Notes: a model not told the origin generated them from the sequence alone. 64,000 bases of DNA from Cellulophaga omnivescoria (GCF_001999725.1 NZ_MDDP01000017.1:1-64000), one strand, 5' to 3'. Shown: positions 34,524 to 44,259, counted from the stretch's first letter. Numbers and translations are program-made.

Positions 34524-34737
34524 TAACAATAAGCCAAACCACTTAAAAAATGCCGCAATGCTATCTGGTATTGCTTTTCAAATGGGAGCTATAATATACT
34601 TAGCTCATAAAGTAGGTGTGTGGTTGGATGGCTATTATAACATCAAAAACGAAATTTTTACTATAATTGCTACACTTTCTGGTGTAGCAATTTCTATTTT
34701 TGCGGTAGTTACACAATTAAAAAAAATTAAATTCTAA
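34501..34737 (+). CDS. AtpZ/AtpI-family protein
   Basis: A 78-residue protein with two membrane helices (LSGIAFQMGAIIYLAHKVGVWLDG and IFTIIATLSGVAISIFAVVTQL), the layout of AtpZ/AtpI proteins that accompany ATP synthase and are thought to assist c-ring assembly or ion supply. The true start is uncertain: the frame opens at 34426 inside the bactofilin gene, and the GTG at 34501 gives a basic, asparagine-rich N terminus before helix 1 of normal length, overlapping bactofilin by 23 bases. An ATG at 34558 would start within helix 1. Its stop overlaps the next ATG. Confidence 0.75.
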   Translation: MELPKLPNNNKPNHLKNAAMLSGIAFQMGAIIYLAHKVGVWLDGYYNIKNEIFTIIATLSGVAISIFAVVTQLKKIKF

Positions 34738-35129
34738 TGGCAAACCATAAGTTGCTTATCTATTTTTTTATCACAATTCTTATTTCTTTAGCGGTAGCTT
34801 TTGGTGTTCATCTATTGGTACTAGATGATATGCAAAAACCTTTATTTGGTAATAAAATTGTGCTTTCTTATGTTATTAATTTTGTGTTGGTAACTGCAAT
34901 ATTTACAATTATTTACCTGTTAAGAAACCAATTTAAAACACAATTAGGTATATTTTTTATAGTAGGCAGTGCCATAAAATTTCTTTTCTTTTTTATGCTT
35001 TTTTACCCATCTTTTAATGCAGATGACAATATTAACTTAACTGAATTTGCTTCTTTTTTTGTCCCGTACAGTATATGTTTGCTGATAGAGACATTTTTTA
35101 TTGCTAAAGTGCTCAAAAACTTAGATTAA
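34737..35129 (+). CDS. Four-helix membrane protein of the atp locus, DUF6168-like
   Basis: A 130-residue protein with four hydrophobic helices (LLIYFFITILISLAVAFGVHLLVL; YVINFVLVTAIFTIIYLL; LGIFFIVGSAIKFLFFFMLFY; FFVPYSICLLIETFFIAKVL). Its position between an AtpZ-like gene and atpB, and its helix pattern, recall the AtpI-type accessory proteins; the flavobacterial family is DUF6168 as far as I recall. Its ATG shares a base with the upstream TAA, so translation is coupled. A role in ATP synthase assembly is an inference from place. Confidence 0.72.
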   Translation: MANHKLLIYFFITILISLAVAFGVHLLVLDDMQKPLFGNKIVLSYVINFVLVTAIFTIIYLLRNQFKTQLGIFFIVGSAIKFLFFFMLFYPSFNADDNINLTEFASFFVPYSICLLIETFFIAKVLKNLD

Positions 35130-35205
35130 CGTTTTAAAATGATGCGGTTTATGGTTGGTGTTAAAATAATCAAAAAAAGGTTTTTTTCTTTTTGACAGAA
35201 AAGCG

Positions 35206-35213
35206 TACATTTG
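35206..35213 (+). promoter_or_regulatory. Putative -7 element for the atp genes
   Basis: TACATTTG matches TAnnTTTG, 35 bases before the atpB ATG at 35249. It supports the shorter atpB start, since a frame open from 35192 would begin upstream of it. Confidence 0.45.
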
Positions 35214-35248
35214 CACCGATTTTTAGAGACCGATATTTTTTGAGCAAT

Positions 35249-36364
35249 ATGCGAAATACATTTTTTAGTAAAATTATTTTAGTCACGGCACTTGTGTTTA
35301 GTTTGGGTTCTTTTGCGAACGACAACAATGAGCCACAAGAAAATGATTCACAAGTAAATAGTAGCGAAGAGATTCAGGCTTACATTAGCCATCACTTAGC
35401 AGATTCACACGACTTCACTTTGTATTCTTATACAAATGATGAAGGGGAGCGTGAGCACTTTGGTTTTCCGTTGCCAGTTATTGTTTGGACAAGTCAAGGT
35501 CTTAAGACGTTTATGTCTTCAGAATTTCACCATAATGATGATGGTCATGTTATTGTTGATAAGGATGGTGTTAAGTTAACCAAAATTCACAGTAAAATAT
35601 ATGAGTTAGAAGAAGGGGCTACAGCAGTTTCTTTTGACGAGGAGCACCATGCTACAAATGCACATAAAGTTTGGGATTTTTCAATTACCAAAACAGTTGT
35701 AGGTATTTTGTTGGCAGGTTTGTTAATGCTTTGGGGCTTTAGCTCATTAGCTAGAGGGTATAAAAAGAGCCCAATCCCAACAGGTTTTGGTCGTGTTTTA
35801 GAGCCGCTAGTATTATACGTAAGAGATGAAATTGCAAGACCAAATATTGGTGAAAAGCACTACCGTAAGTTTATGGGCTTTTTGTTAACGGTATTCTTTT
35901 TTATCTGGATATTAAACTTGTTAGGTTTAACTCCAATAGGTTTTAATGTTACAGGACAAATAGCGGTAACAGTTTGTTTGGCTTTATTTACATTTTTTAT
36001 TGTACAATTTAACGGTAATAAAGATTACTGGAAACATATTTTCTGGATGCCTGGTGTTCCAGTTTTAATGAAAATAGCTTTAATTCCAATAGAGGTGTTG
36101 GGTATGTTAACAAAGCCATTTTCTTTATTAATTCGTTTATTTGCTAACATTACTGCTGGTCACGCCGTAGTTATGGGCTTAGTAGCTGTAACATTTACAG
36201 CAAGAGAAGCTTTAGGTGTTGGTGGTAGTTTAGGTGTATCATTCTTTTTAACGTTATTCATTTCTTTAATAGAAATTTTAGTAGCGTTTTTACAGGCCTT
36301 TATTTTTACAATGTTGTCTTCATTGTTTATTGGTATGGCTGTAGAAGAGCATGATCACCATTAA
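35249..36364 (+). CDS. atpB: ATP synthase F0 subunit a
   Basis: A 371-residue subunit a, the stator channel of F0. Unlike the proteobacterial form it begins with a signal peptide (MRNTFFSKIILVTALVFSLGSFA) and a 110-residue periplasmic domain, usual in Bacteroidota. The membrane core has helices from about residue 150; the last part carries LLIRLFANITAGHAVVMGLVAV with the essential arginine of the proton path, and LVAFLQAFIFTMLSSLFIGMAVEEHDHH. An open frame runs upstream to a TTG at 35192, but the ATG at 35249 gives the signal peptide and is downstream of the promoter. It heads atpBEFHAG. Confidence 0.95.
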   Translation: MRNTFFSKIILVTALVFSLGSFANDNNEPQENDSQVNSSEEIQAYISHHLADSHDFTLYSYTNDEGEREHFGFPLPVIVWTSQGLKTFMSSEFHHNDDGHVIVDKDGVKLTKIHSKIYELEEGATAVSFDEEHHATNAHKVWDFSITKTVVGILLAGLLMLWGFSSLARGYKKSPIPTGFGRVLEPLVLYVRDEIARPNIGEKHYRKFMGFLLTVFFFIWILNLLGLTPIGFNVTGQIAVTVCLALFTFFIVQFNGNKDYWKHIFWMPGVPVLMKIALIPIEVLGMLTKPFSLLIRLFANITAGHAVVMGLVAVTFTAREALGVGGSLGVSFFLTLFISLIEILVAFLQAFIFTMLSSLFIGMAVEEHDHH

Positions 36365-36397
36365 TTTTAGTTATAAATAAGAGTTTGTTTAATTTAA

Positions 36398-36604
<207 letters not shown>

Positions 36605-36625
36605 GGACAAAAACAACAATCGCAT

Positions 36626-36648
36626 TCCTGTAACGGTTGGTTACAGGA
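36626..36648 (+). other. Intercistronic stem-loop after atpE
   Basis: A 9-bp stem TCCTGTAAC/GTTACAGGA with a five-base loop (extendable by CAT/ATG with one bulge) lies between atpE and atpF. There is no T run after it, so it is more likely an mRNA stability or processing element than a terminator. Confidence 0.65.
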
Positions 36649-36698
36649 TGTGTTTGTAATTAAACAAAAAACAAAAAGAATATAATTTATATTTTATA

Positions 36699-37199
36699 AT
36701 GGATCAGTTATTAAACGATTTTTCGCCTGGGTTGTTTTTCATGTTACTAATAATTTTATTAGTACTTATCTTCTTAATGGTTAAGTTTGCATGGAAACCA
36801 ATAATGAACGCTTTAAATGAAAGAGAAGACGGTATTAAAAGCGCTTTAGAAGAGGCAGAAAATGCACGTAAAGAAATGCAAAATCTGCAAGCAGATAACG
36901 AAAGGTTATTGCAAGAAGCACGTGCAGAACGTGATGCTATGTTAAAAGAAGCACGCGAAATAAAAGAAAAAATTGTTGCAGATGCAAAAGAGCAGTCTAT
37001 TATAGAAGGCGATAAAATAATTGCACAAGCACAAGCTACTATAGAAAGCGAAAAGAAAGCAGCAGTAGCAGATATTAAAAACCAAGTAGCTAACTTATCT
37101 GTAGAAATTGCAGAAAAAGTTATTAAGGAGCAATTGTCTAATAATGACAAGCAACTTAAGTTGGTAGAAGATATGGTAGGCGATATTAAGCTAAACTAA
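36699..37199 (+). CDS. atpF: ATP synthase F0 subunit b
   Basis: A 166-residue peripheral stalk subunit. One N-terminal membrane helix (SPGLFFMLLIILLVLIFLMVKFAWKPI) leads into a long charged coiled coil (ALNEREDGIKSALEEAENARKEMQ and onward to about residue 150), the typical b-subunit form. It links the stator in F0 to F1 through the delta subunit, whose gene follows 9 bases later. Length is normal, and only one b-type gene is present, so it likely acts as a homodimer. Confidence 0.96.
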   Translation: MDQLLNDFSPGLFFMLLIILLVLIFLMVKFAWKPIMNALNEREDGIKSALEEAENARKEMQNLQADNERLLQEARAERDAMLKEAREIKEKIVADAKEQSIIEGDKIIAQAQATIESEKKAAVADIKNQVANLSVEIAEKVIKEQLSNNDKQLKLVEDMVGDIKLN

Positions 37200-37208
37200 T
37201 AAGAAAAA

Positions 37209-37748
37209 ATGAACGAGTCTAGAGCAGCTATTAGATACGCAAAAGCCATTTTAAACCAAGCGGTTGAAGGTAAGGCTACAGATGCAGTTGAAAAAGACAT
37301 GCATTCTGTTGTGCAAACAATTTCTGACAGCAAGGAACTTCAAGATGTATTGGCTAGCCCAATAATTAAAGGAGATGTAAAAAAGAATGCTTTGCTAGCT
37401 GTTTTTACAGGAAGTCATACTATTACAGAAGGACTTATTTCTTTGCTTGTAGATAATAAGAGAGTATCACTTTTAAAAGATGTTGCTCAGCACTATATTG
37501 TTTTAAACGAAAAGCTTAAAGGAGAAGAAGCAGCAGTAGTAACAACTGCAGTTGCTTTAACTAAAGATTTAGAAGAAAAAGTTTTGGAGCAATTAACAAA
37601 ATTAACTGGTAAAAAAGTAGCTATAACAAATGTTATAGATGAAAGTATTATTGGTGGTTTTGTATTAAGAATTGGCGATTTGCAATACAATGCAAGTGTA
37701 GCTAATAAATTAAATAGTTTAAAAAGAGAATTTTCAAACAGTCTATAG
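37209..37748 (+). CDS. atpH: ATP synthase F1 subunit delta
   Basis: A 179-residue delta subunit (OSCP family) that joins the F1 head to the b stalk. The N-terminal helical domain begins SRAAIRYAKAILNQAV, and the C-terminal domain has VTTAVALTKDLEEKVLEQLTKLTGKKVAI, followed by the family's VIDESIIGGFVLRIGDLQYNASVANKLNSLKREF, which is the standard OSCP ending. It lies between atpF and atpA in the usual order. Confidence 0.96.
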   Translation: MNESRAAIRYAKAILNQAVEGKATDAVEKDMHSVVQTISDSKELQDVLASPIIKGDVKKNALLAVFTGSHTITEGLISLLVDNKRVSLLKDVAQHYIVLNEKLKGEEAAVVTTAVALTKDLEEKVLEQLTKLTGKKVAITNVIDESIIGGFVLRIGDLQYNASVANKLNSLKREFSNSL

Positions 37749-37793
37749 TCTTTGGTTTACACTACGGACTTTGTAAATATTAATTAAAACAAC

Positions 37794-39374
37794 ATGGCAG
37801 GAGTAAAAGCCGCTGAAGTATCAGCAATTTTAAAGCAACAGTTATCAGGATTTGACGCTAGCGCATCTTTAGATGAAGTAGGGTCAGTATTACAAGTAGG
37901 TGATGGTATTGTACGCGCTTACGGATTAGCTAACGCTCAATACGGAGAGTTAGTAGAATTTGAAGGTGGTTTAGAAGGTATAGTACTTAACTTAGAAGAA
38001 GATAACGTTGGTATTGTATTATTAGGTGGTTCTAAAGGAGTTAAAGAAGGCTCTACTGTAAAACGTACAAACCGTATTGCATCTGTAAAAGTAGGTGAAG
38101 GTATTGTTGGTCGTGTTGTAGATACTTTAGGTAACCCAATAGATGGTAAAGGACCAATTGCTGGAGAAACTTATGAGATGCCATTAGAGCGTAAAGCTCC
38201 GGGTGTTGTATATCGTGAGCCAGTAACTGAGCCATTACAAACAGGTATTAAAGCAATTGATGCTATGATTCCAGTTGGTAGAGGTCAGCGTGAGTTGGTA
38301 ATTGGAGATAGACAAACGGGTAAAACTACTGTTTGTATTGATGCCATCTTAAATCAAAAAGAATTTTACGATGCAGGTAACCCTGTATATTGTATATATG
38401 TTGCTGTAGGTCAAAAGGCTTCTACAGTAGCTTTAATTGCTAAAACATTAGAAGAAAAAGGTGCTTTAGCTTACACAACAATAGTAGCTGCAAACGCATC
38501 AGATCCTGCTGCAATGCAAGTTTATGCTCCTTTTACAGGTGCTTCTATTGGAGAGTATTTTAGAGATACCGGTAGACCAGCTTTAATTGTTTTTGATGAT
38601 TTATCTAAACAAGCTGTTGCTTACCGTGAGGTATCTTTATTATTACGTCGTCCTCCAGGACGTGAGGCATACCCTGGTGATGTATTTTACCTACACTCTA
38701 GATTATTAGAGCGTTCTGCAAGAGTTATTAATGATGATAGCATTGCTAAGGATATGAATGATTTACCAGAGTCTTTAAAGCCAATGGTAAAAGGTGGTGG
38801 TTCTTTAACTGCTTTACCAATTATTGAAACTCAGGCTGGTGACGTTTCTGCATATATCCCAACAAACGTAATTTCTATTACAGACGGACAAATTTTCTTA
38901 GATGGAGATTTATTTAACTCAGGTGTACGTCCGGCAATTAACGTAGGTATATCTGTATCTCGTGTTGGTGGTTCTGCACAAATTAAATCAATGAAAAAAG
39001 TATCTGGTACTTTAAAGCTAGATCAGGCTCAGTATCGTGAATTAGAAGCGTTTGCTAAGTTTGGATCAGATTTAGATGCATCTACTTTAAACGTTATTGA
39101 AAAAGGTAAGCGTAATGTGGAGATCTTAAAACAAGCTCAAAACGATCCTTACACTGTAGAAGATCAGGTAGCAGTAATTTATGCAGGTTCTAAAAACTTG
39201 TTAAGAGATGTGCCTGTAGAAAAAGTAAAAGAATTTGAAGCTGAATACGTAGAATTTTTAAATGCTAAGCATAGAGATGTTTTAGATACGTTAAAAGCAG
39301 GTAAATTAACTGACGAGGTTACAGATACTTTGGTAGCTGTGTGTAAAGATCTTTCAGCAAAATATAAAGCATAG
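37794..39374 (+). CDS. atpA: ATP synthase F1 subunit alpha
   Basis: A 526-residue alpha subunit. The P-loop is at about residues 164-178 ([20 protein letters not shown]), and the alpha-type signatures [31 protein letters not shown] and [38 protein letters not shown] follow, with the arginine finger in the SVSRVG block. Domains and length are complete. The beta partner (atpD) is not in this window; in flavobacteria atpD and atpC commonly sit elsewhere. Confidence 0.98.
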   Translation: MAGVKAAEVSAILKQQLSGFDASASLDEVGSVLQVGDGIVRAYGLANAQYGELVEFEGGLEGIVLNLEEDNVGIVLLGGSKGVKEGSTVKRTNRIASVKVGEGIVGRVVDTLGNPIDGKGPIAGETYEMPLERKAPGVVYREPVTEPLQTGIKAIDAMIPVGRGQRELVIGDRQTGKTTVCIDAILNQKEFYDAGNPVYCIYVAVGQKASTVALIAKTLEEKGALAYTTIVAANASDPAAMQVYAPFTGASIGEYFRDTGRPALIVFDDLSKQAVAYREVSLLLRRPPGREAYPGDVFYLHSRLLERSARVINDDSIAKDMNDLPESLKPMVKGGGSLTALPIIETQAGDVSAYIPTNVISITDGQIFLDGDLFNSGVRPAINVGISVSRVGGSAQIKSMKKVSGTLKLDQAQYRELEAFAKFGSDLDASTLNVIEKGKRNVEILKQAQNDPYTVEDQVAVIYAGSKNLLRDVPVEKVKEFEAEYVEFLNAKHRDVLDTLKAGKLTDEVTDTLVAVCKDLSAKYKA

Positions 39375-39432
39375 TCCTTATCTTTTGTAAAAATACAATA
39401 AGAAAAGGGTATTTAAATTAGACTAATCAATC

Positions 39433-39460
39433 CCTCTCCTTTTGGAGAGGTTAGGAGAGG
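39433..39460 (+). repeat. Stem-loop with repeated GGAGAGG in the atpA-atpG spacer
   Basis: CCTCTCC (39433-39439) pairs with GGAGAGG (39444-39450) across a TTTT loop, and GGAGAGG is repeated at 39454-39460 just before the atpG start. The form resembles short dispersed extragenic repeats seen in flavobacterial genomes. The second purine block may also help ribosome binding. Confidence 0.5.
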
Positions 39461-39465
39461 AAAAT

Positions 39466-40335
39466 ATGGCAAACTTAAAAGAAATACGTAACAGAATAGC
39501 ATCAGTTTCTTCAACTATGCAGATTACCAGCGCAATGAAAATGGTGTCTGCTGCAAAGTTAAAGAAGGCGCAAGATGCAATTACTGCAATGAGGCCTTAT
39601 TCTGATAAATTAACTGAGCTTTTACAAAGTTTAAGTGCTAATTTAGATGCGGATTCTGGTAGTAAGTTTTCTGAAGAGAGAGAGATTAATAAGGTTTTAA
39701 TAGTTTCTATTACTTCTAACCGTGGTTTGTGTGGTGCATTTAATTCTAACATACTTAAGCAAAGTGTTTCTTTAGCAGAAAACACATATGCTGGTAAGGA
39801 AGTAGAGTTTCTTGCTATAGGAAAAAAATCTAACGATTTTCTTTCTAAAAATTACAATGTAATTGCTAATCATAGTGCTGTTTATGACGATTTAACTTTT
39901 GATAATGTTGCTGCAATAGCAGAGAATTTAATGGAGTTATTTGTTAATGGTGCTTATGATAAAATTGAGGTTGTTTATAATAAATTTAAAAACGCCGCAA
40001 CGCAAATCGTAATTACTGAACAATTTTTGCCTATTGTAGCTGTAGCTTCAAATAAAGAGGTTTCTGCTAATAACACAGATTATATTTACGATCCTTCTGA
40101 AAAAGAAATTGTAGAACAATTAATACCAAAGTCTTTAAAAACACAATTATACAAAGGTGTAAGAGATTCTTTTGCTAGTGAGCATGGAGCACGTATGACG
40201 GCAATGCACAAAGCAACAGATAACGCAACAGAGCTTAGAGACCAGTTAAAGTTAACGTATAACAAAGCAAGGCAAGCGGCTATTACTAATGAAATATTAG
40301 AAATTGTTGGTGGTGCAGAAGCTTTAAATAACTAA
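39466..40335 (+). CDS. atpG: ATP synthase F1 subunit gamma
   Basis: A 289-residue gamma subunit, the central rotor shaft. The N-terminal coiled-coil begins ANLKEIRNRIASVSSTMQITSAMKMVSAAKLKKAQ and the C-terminal one ends with SEHGARMTAMHKATDNATELRDQLKLTYNKARQAAITNEILEIVGGAEAL, both diagnostic. ITSNRGLCGAFNSNI lies in the Rossmann-like middle. The frame opens 8 codons upstream at 39442 inside a repeat, but the ATG at 39466 gives the family start. It is the last gene of this atp cluster, followed by a terminator. Confidence 0.97.
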   Translation: MANLKEIRNRIASVSSTMQITSAMKMVSAAKLKKAQDAITAMRPYSDKLTELLQSLSANLDADSGSKFSEEREINKVLIVSITSNRGLCGAFNSNILKQSVSLAENTYAGKEVEFLAIGKKSNDFLSKNYNVIANHSAVYDDLTFDNVAAIAENLMELFVNGAYDKIEVVYNKFKNAATQIVITEQFLPIVAVASNKEVSANNTDYIYDPSEKEIVEQLIPKSLKTQLYKGVRDSFASEHGARMTAMHKATDNATELRDQLKLTYNKARQAAITNEILEIVGGAEALNN

Positions 40336-40422
40336 AAATTAGTTTACTGTAAGCCATTTGTGATAAACTAAATTTATGGCTTAAGTCTGATTTATTACGT
40401 AACTAGACGAATAATATAACTT

Positions 40423-40447
40423 AAAACCTCACTTTTCGTGAGGTTTT
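40423..40447 (+). terminator. Terminator of the atp cluster
   Basis: A perfect 10-bp stem AAAACCTCAC/GTGAGGTTTT with loop TTTTC, followed by a T-rich run, 88 bases after atpG. Confidence 0.92.
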
Positions 40448-40485
40448 TGTTTTTTTGAAATCTTTTAAAAAGAAATACTTGGCAT

Positions 40486-40493
40486 TAAATTTG
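40486..40493 (+). promoter_or_regulatory. Putative -7 element for the lipoprotein gene at 40530
   Basis: TAAATTTG matches TAnnTTTG, 36 bases before the ATG at 40530. A TTTG lies 28 bases upstream, further than usual. Confidence 0.35.
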
Positions 40494-40529
40494 TCATTGT
40501 ATCTTTATAAATATCTAAATACCCCCATT

Positions 40530-41033
40530 ATGAAAAATTCAATTTTTAGTATACTTGTTGTTTTAGGAATGTTAAGTAGCTGTTCTTCACAAAAGAATTT
40601 AGTAGATTCTGCTCCGTTTGAAATTGGTAAAGCATATTGCCAAGATTGGTATGGTGGCAAAGAAGAATCTGGCGCAGGGGTAGAGTTAAAAGTTCCGGTT
40701 GCAAATCTAGATGGTTACAGGGTTAATTCTATTTACTTTAGAGGTCAACAGTCCTATGTAAAAGTTATAAACGAAGAAGGTCAGAAGTTTGTAGTTGCAA
40801 CAATGACTGCAAAAACTATGGTTCCTCCTAAAGATATTATTATGCATTCAGACCCAAAACAGGAATTGGGCAACAAGCCAGCTGCCAAAAAACTGCAAAA
40901 AGATTTTCCTTTTGAGTTGGCTTACGATGAAGCTATTTTAAGTTATTACAAAGGCGATGTAATAAACTATGTTAAGATTAAGGACATAAAGCACAAGCAG
41001 GCTATTATTTATCCTTCTAGATCTAAGGAGTAA
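40530..41033 (+). CDS. Hypothetical lipoprotein
   Basis: A 167-residue lipoprotein of unknown function. The signal peptide MKNSIFSILVVLGMLSSC ends in a lipobox, followed by SSQK. The mature part is predicted mostly beta, with segments such as GKAYCQDWYGGKEESGAGVELKVPV and YRVNSIYFRGQQSYVKVI and no named domain that I recognise. A frame is open to 40455, but the ATG at 40530 yields a clean signal peptide and lies downstream of the likely promoter. It precedes a flippase gene by 53 bases and may be transcribed with it. Confidence 0.75.
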   Translation: MKNSIFSILVVLGMLSSCSSQKNLVDSAPFEIGKAYCQDWYGGKEESGAGVELKVPVANLDGYRVNSIYFRGQQSYVKVINEEGQKFVVATMTAKTMVPPKDIIMHSDPKQELGNKPAAKKLQKDFPFELAYDEAILSYYKGDVINYVKIKDIKHKQAIIYPSRSKE

Positions 41034-41086
41034 GACTTTGTTTGCTAGGGTATAAATAACTACTTTTAAACTCTAATTAAACGCTA

Positions 41087-42547
41087 TTGAATCCTTTTAA
41101 AAAACTTTTTAAGCAAACCTTTGTGTATGGCTTGGCAACAGTGTTGCCCAGAATGCTGTCTTTCCTTTTGGTTCGTGTGTACACAGATGTTATGGATCCG
41201 GATCTTTATGGCCAGGTTTCCGTTATTTTTGCTTGGTTTGCAATTTTTAATGTGTTTTTAGCATATGGTATGGAAACAGCCTTTTTTAGGTTTTACCATA
41301 AGCATAATGATAAAGAAAAGGTGGTCTCTACCTCATTAATTTCTATAGCTGTTTCTACTCTAACTTTTTTTGTTGTAGCATTGGTATTAAAAAATCCTTT
41401 AGCAAGTTTTGCAGGTATTAGAGAGGAGTTTATTACCTACGCAATTTTTATACTGTCTTTAGATGCTTTGGTGATTATCCCTTTTGCATGGCTTAGAGCT
41501 ACAGAAAAGCCAATGAAGTATGCAATTATTAAAATTGTTAATATTTGCATTAACCTTGGATTAAATCTATTCTTTTTACTGTTGTTACCTAAGCTTGTAG
41601 CTGGTACTACAAATTCTGTTTTTACATCAATCTATAAAGAAGATTTTCAAATTTCATATATATTTATATCAAACTTAATTGCAAGCGGAGTAACATTAGT
41701 TTTAATGTTGGGCTTATATCTTAAGAGTAAATATGTTTTTGATAAAGTATTGTGGCGTGCTATGATGAAATATGCAGGGCCTGTTTTATTGGCAGGTATT
41801 GCGTTTACAATTAATGAGGTTTTTGATAAAATTTTGCTAGAATGGCTTTTGCCAAATAACATAGCAGAGGCAGAAGTTGGTAAATATGCGGCTTGTTATA
41901 AATTGGCATTATTTATGACGCTGTTTGCCACTGCTTTTAGAATGGGAATAGAACCTTTCTTTTTTAGTCATTCTAACGCTAAAAACCCACAAAAAGCATA
42001 TGCTCAAATTACCAATTATTTTGTAATACTAGGGAGTGTAATTTTGCTTGCTGTAGTGGTTTTTGCAGATGTTTTAAAACTTTTGTTTGTAGATAATTCT
42101 GAGTATTGGGAAGCTATGAAGATAGTTCCGTTAATTGTTTTGGCAAACTTCTTTTTGGGAATTTACCACAACTTATCTGTGTGGTATAAAGTAACTGATA
42201 AAACACGTTACGGTGCTTTTATATCTGTTATTGGTGCAGTTGTAACTATTGTAATTAATGTAGCACTTATTTCTACCTTAAGTTATATGGCATCTGCAAT
42301 TGCAACGGTGTTAGCTTACGGTACAATGATGGTATTATCTTATTGGTTTGGAAAAAAAAATTACCCAATACCATATAACATGCGTAAAATAATATTCTAT
42401 TTTACGTTATCTGTGGTGTTTTCAATTCTATCTTTTTATATTTTTAATAGAAATTTATGGGTTGGTTGTTCACTATTACTGGTGTTTTTAGGGTTAGTGT
42501 ACAAAATGGAAAATGAAATATTACGAAAAATAATAAAGAAAAAATGA
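41087..42547 (+). CDS. Lipopolysaccharide/oligosaccharide flippase (MOP superfamily)
   Basis: A 486-residue polytopic protein with 14 or so hydrophobic segments, a member of the polysaccharide biosynthesis family. The N terminus [45 protein letters not shown] is well conserved in flavobacterial homologs, which supports the TTG start at 41087 in the absence of a suitable ATG. Unlike the flippase at 1968, it stands outside any glycosyltransferase cluster and is joined to dut, so it may be a core-genome flippase for a basic envelope glycan. It overlaps dut by four bases (ATGA). Confidence 0.88.
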   Translation: MNPFKKLFKQTFVYGLATVLPRMLSFLLVRVYTDVMDPDLYGQVSVIFAWFAIFNVFLAYGMETAFFRFYHKHNDKEKVVSTSLISIAVSTLTFFVVALVLKNPLASFAGIREEFITYAIFILSLDALVIIPFAWLRATEKPMKYAIIKIVNICINLGLNLFFLLLLPKLVAGTTNSVFTSIYKEDFQISYIFISNLIASGVTLVLMLGLYLKSKYVFDKVLWRAMMKYAGPVLLAGIAFTINEVFDKILLEWLLPNNIAEAEVGKYAACYKLALFMTLFATAFRMGIEPFFFSHSNAKNPQKAYAQITNYFVILGSVILLAVVVFADVLKLLFVDNSEYWEAMKIVPLIVLANFFLGIYHNLSVWYKVTDKTRYGAFISVIGAVVTIVINVALISTLSYMASAIATVLAYGTMMVLSYWFGKKNYPIPYNMRKIIFYFTLSVVFSILSFYIFNRNLWVGCSLLLVFLGLVYKMENEILRKIIKKK

Positions 42548-42978
42548 CAATCAAAATAATTAATAGATCTGCACACGCAACTCCTAGTTATGAAACTTTG
42601 GCTTCAGCAGGAATGGACTTAAGAGCCAATATTATAGAACCTATTACGTTAAAACCTTTACAAAGGGCAATTATAAAAACCGGGCTTTTTATAGAGTTGC
42701 CTGTTGGTTATGAGGCTCAAGTACGACCACGAAGCGGATTAGCAGCTAAAAAAGGTGTTACGGTTTTAAATGCACCTGGTACTGTAGATGCAGATTACAG
42801 AGGGGAAATAGGTGTAATTTTAGTTAACCTTTCGGAGGAAGACTTTACTGTAGAAAACGGAGAGCGTATTGCACAACTAGTAATTGCTAAACACGAAAGA
42901 GCAGAATGGATAGAGGTTACAGAATTATCTGAAACAGCTAGAGGTGAAGGTGGTTTTGGTAGCACTGGTACAAAATAA
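42544..42978 (+). CDS. dut: dUTP diphosphatase
   Basis: A 144-residue trimeric dUTPase that hydrolyses dUTP to dUMP, protecting DNA from uracil and feeding dTMP synthesis. All five family motifs are visible: AGMDLRA (1), [11 protein letters not shown] (2), [17 protein letters not shown] (3), [11 protein letters not shown] (4) and [10 protein letters not shown] (5). Motif 3 holds the catalytic aspartate. The start overlaps the flippase stop. Length is normal. Confidence 0.97.
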   Translation: MTIKIINRSAHATPSYETLASAGMDLRANIIEPITLKPLQRAIIKTGLFIELPVGYEAQVRPRSGLAAKKGVTVLNAPGTVDADYRGEIGVILVNLSEEDFTVENGERIAQLVIAKHERAEWIEVTELSETARGEGGFGSTGTK

Positions 42979-43047
42979 ATAATATAAACATAAACCATAA
43001 TTAATATAAGCTTGCGTAAGTATGCTTAGATTTAAAAAAAGAAAAAA

Positions 43048-44064
43048 ATGAAAATTATAGTTCCAATGGCGGGTAGAGGTTCCCGTCTTAGACCACATAC
43101 ATTAACAGTTCCTAAGCCATTAATTCCTATAGCCGGTAAGCCAATTGTGCACCGTTTAGTGAGTGATATAGCTAAAGTTTTAGATGAGCCAATTGAAGAA
43201 GTAGCTTTCATATTAGGAGACCCTGCATTTTTTGGAGATGATGTTATAGCTAGTTTAAAAGCTTTAGCAGAGAGTTTAGGTGCAAAAGCATCTATTTATA
43301 GGCAAGACCAACCTTTAGGCACAGGACACGCTATAATGTGTGCTAAAGACTCTTTAAGTGGGCCGGCTGTAATTGCTTATGCAGATACCCTTATTAGAGC
43401 GGATTTTGACTTAGATAAAACGGCAGATAGTGTTATTTGGGTAAAACAAGTAGAAAAACCTGAAGCTTTTGGGGTTGTTAAACTAAATGATAAAAACGAA
43501 ATTGTAGAATTAGTAGAGAAACCAGAGGAATTTGTATCTGACCTAGCTGTTATTGGAATATACTACTTTAAAGATGTTGCTGTTTTAAAAAATGAATTGC
43601 AGCACGTTTTAGATAATAACATTATTAATGGTGGAGAGTACCAAATTAATGATGGTATTAAACAAATGATGCAAAAGGGTAAAAAGTTTGTTTCTGGTAA
43701 GGTTGATGAATGGATGGACTGCGGAAATAAAAATGTTACCGTAGAAACCAATATGCGTATGTTAGGCTTTTTAGAAAAAGATGGTGAGGCATTAGTTTCT
43801 AAATCTGTTACATTAGAAAATGCAAATATTATAGAGCCTTGTTACATAGGAGAAAACGTAGTGCTAAAAAACACCACTGTTGGCCCTTATGTATCTGTAG
43901 GGGATAATACGGTTATAGAAAACTCAACAATAAAAAATAGCTTAATACAAACCAATAGCAAAATTGAAAATGCAAATTTAGATAATGCAATGGTTGGTAA
44001 CCACGTAAAATACAATGGCAATTATGAAACAATTAGCATTGGAGATTACTCGGTTTTAGAATAA
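43048..44064 (+). CDS. Sugar-phosphate nucleotidyltransferase
   Basis: A 338-residue enzyme with an N-terminal nucleotidyltransferase domain and a C-terminal left-handed beta helix. The activation loop is MKIIVPMAGRGSRLRPHTLTVPKPLIPIAGKPIVH; QPLGTGHAIMCAKD and AYADTLI follow, the last carrying the metal-binding D in place of the usual GD, and EKPEAFGVVKL and NGGEYQINDGI complete the substrate site. The hexapeptide-like C terminus (IGENVVLKNTTVGPYVSVGDNTVIENSTI) resembles glucose-1-phosphate thymidylyl- or uridylyltransferases and GlmU-like proteins. It is the usual neighbour of dut in this group. Exact nucleotide and sugar are not clear. Confidence 0.88.
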   Translation: MKIIVPMAGRGSRLRPHTLTVPKPLIPIAGKPIVHRLVSDIAKVLDEPIEEVAFILGDPAFFGDDVIASLKALAESLGAKASIYRQDQPLGTGHAIMCAKDSLSGPAVIAYADTLIRADFDLDKTADSVIWVKQVEKPEAFGVVKLNDKNEIVELVEKPEEFVSDLAVIGIYYFKDVAVLKNELQHVLDNNIINGGEYQINDGIKQMMQKGKKFVSGKVDEWMDCGNKNVTVETNMRMLGFLEKDGEALVSKSVTLENANIIEPCYIGENVVLKNTTVGPYVSVGDNTVIENSTIKNSLIQTNSKIENANLDNAMVGNHVKYNGNYETISIGDYSVLE

Positions 44065-44087
44065 AAACAAGTTGTAAAATGCATTTT

Positions 44088-44116
44088 AACCCCATAAAAT
44101 TACCTTTTATGGGGTT
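44088..44116 (+). terminator. Terminator after the nucleotidyltransferase gene
   Basis: A 12-bp stem AACCCCATAAAA/TTTTATGGGGTT with a five-base loop, followed by a T run. Confidence 0.92.
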
Positions 44117-44259
44117 TTTTTGTGTTTTTTACACATCAAAAAAGCTATAATTCACCTACAAAACTCCTGTTTTTCACAACAATACAGGTCTCAAATTGTT
44201 ACAAATCAGTCATTTGTATGTTAATTTGCATATGAACATCAAATCATAAATGTTTAATT

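Noticed and set aside
38053-38235. Minus-strand frame inside atpA and similar antisense frames in most large genes
   Set aside because: Shadow frames of well-supported genes; no family pattern, no promoter or spacing support.
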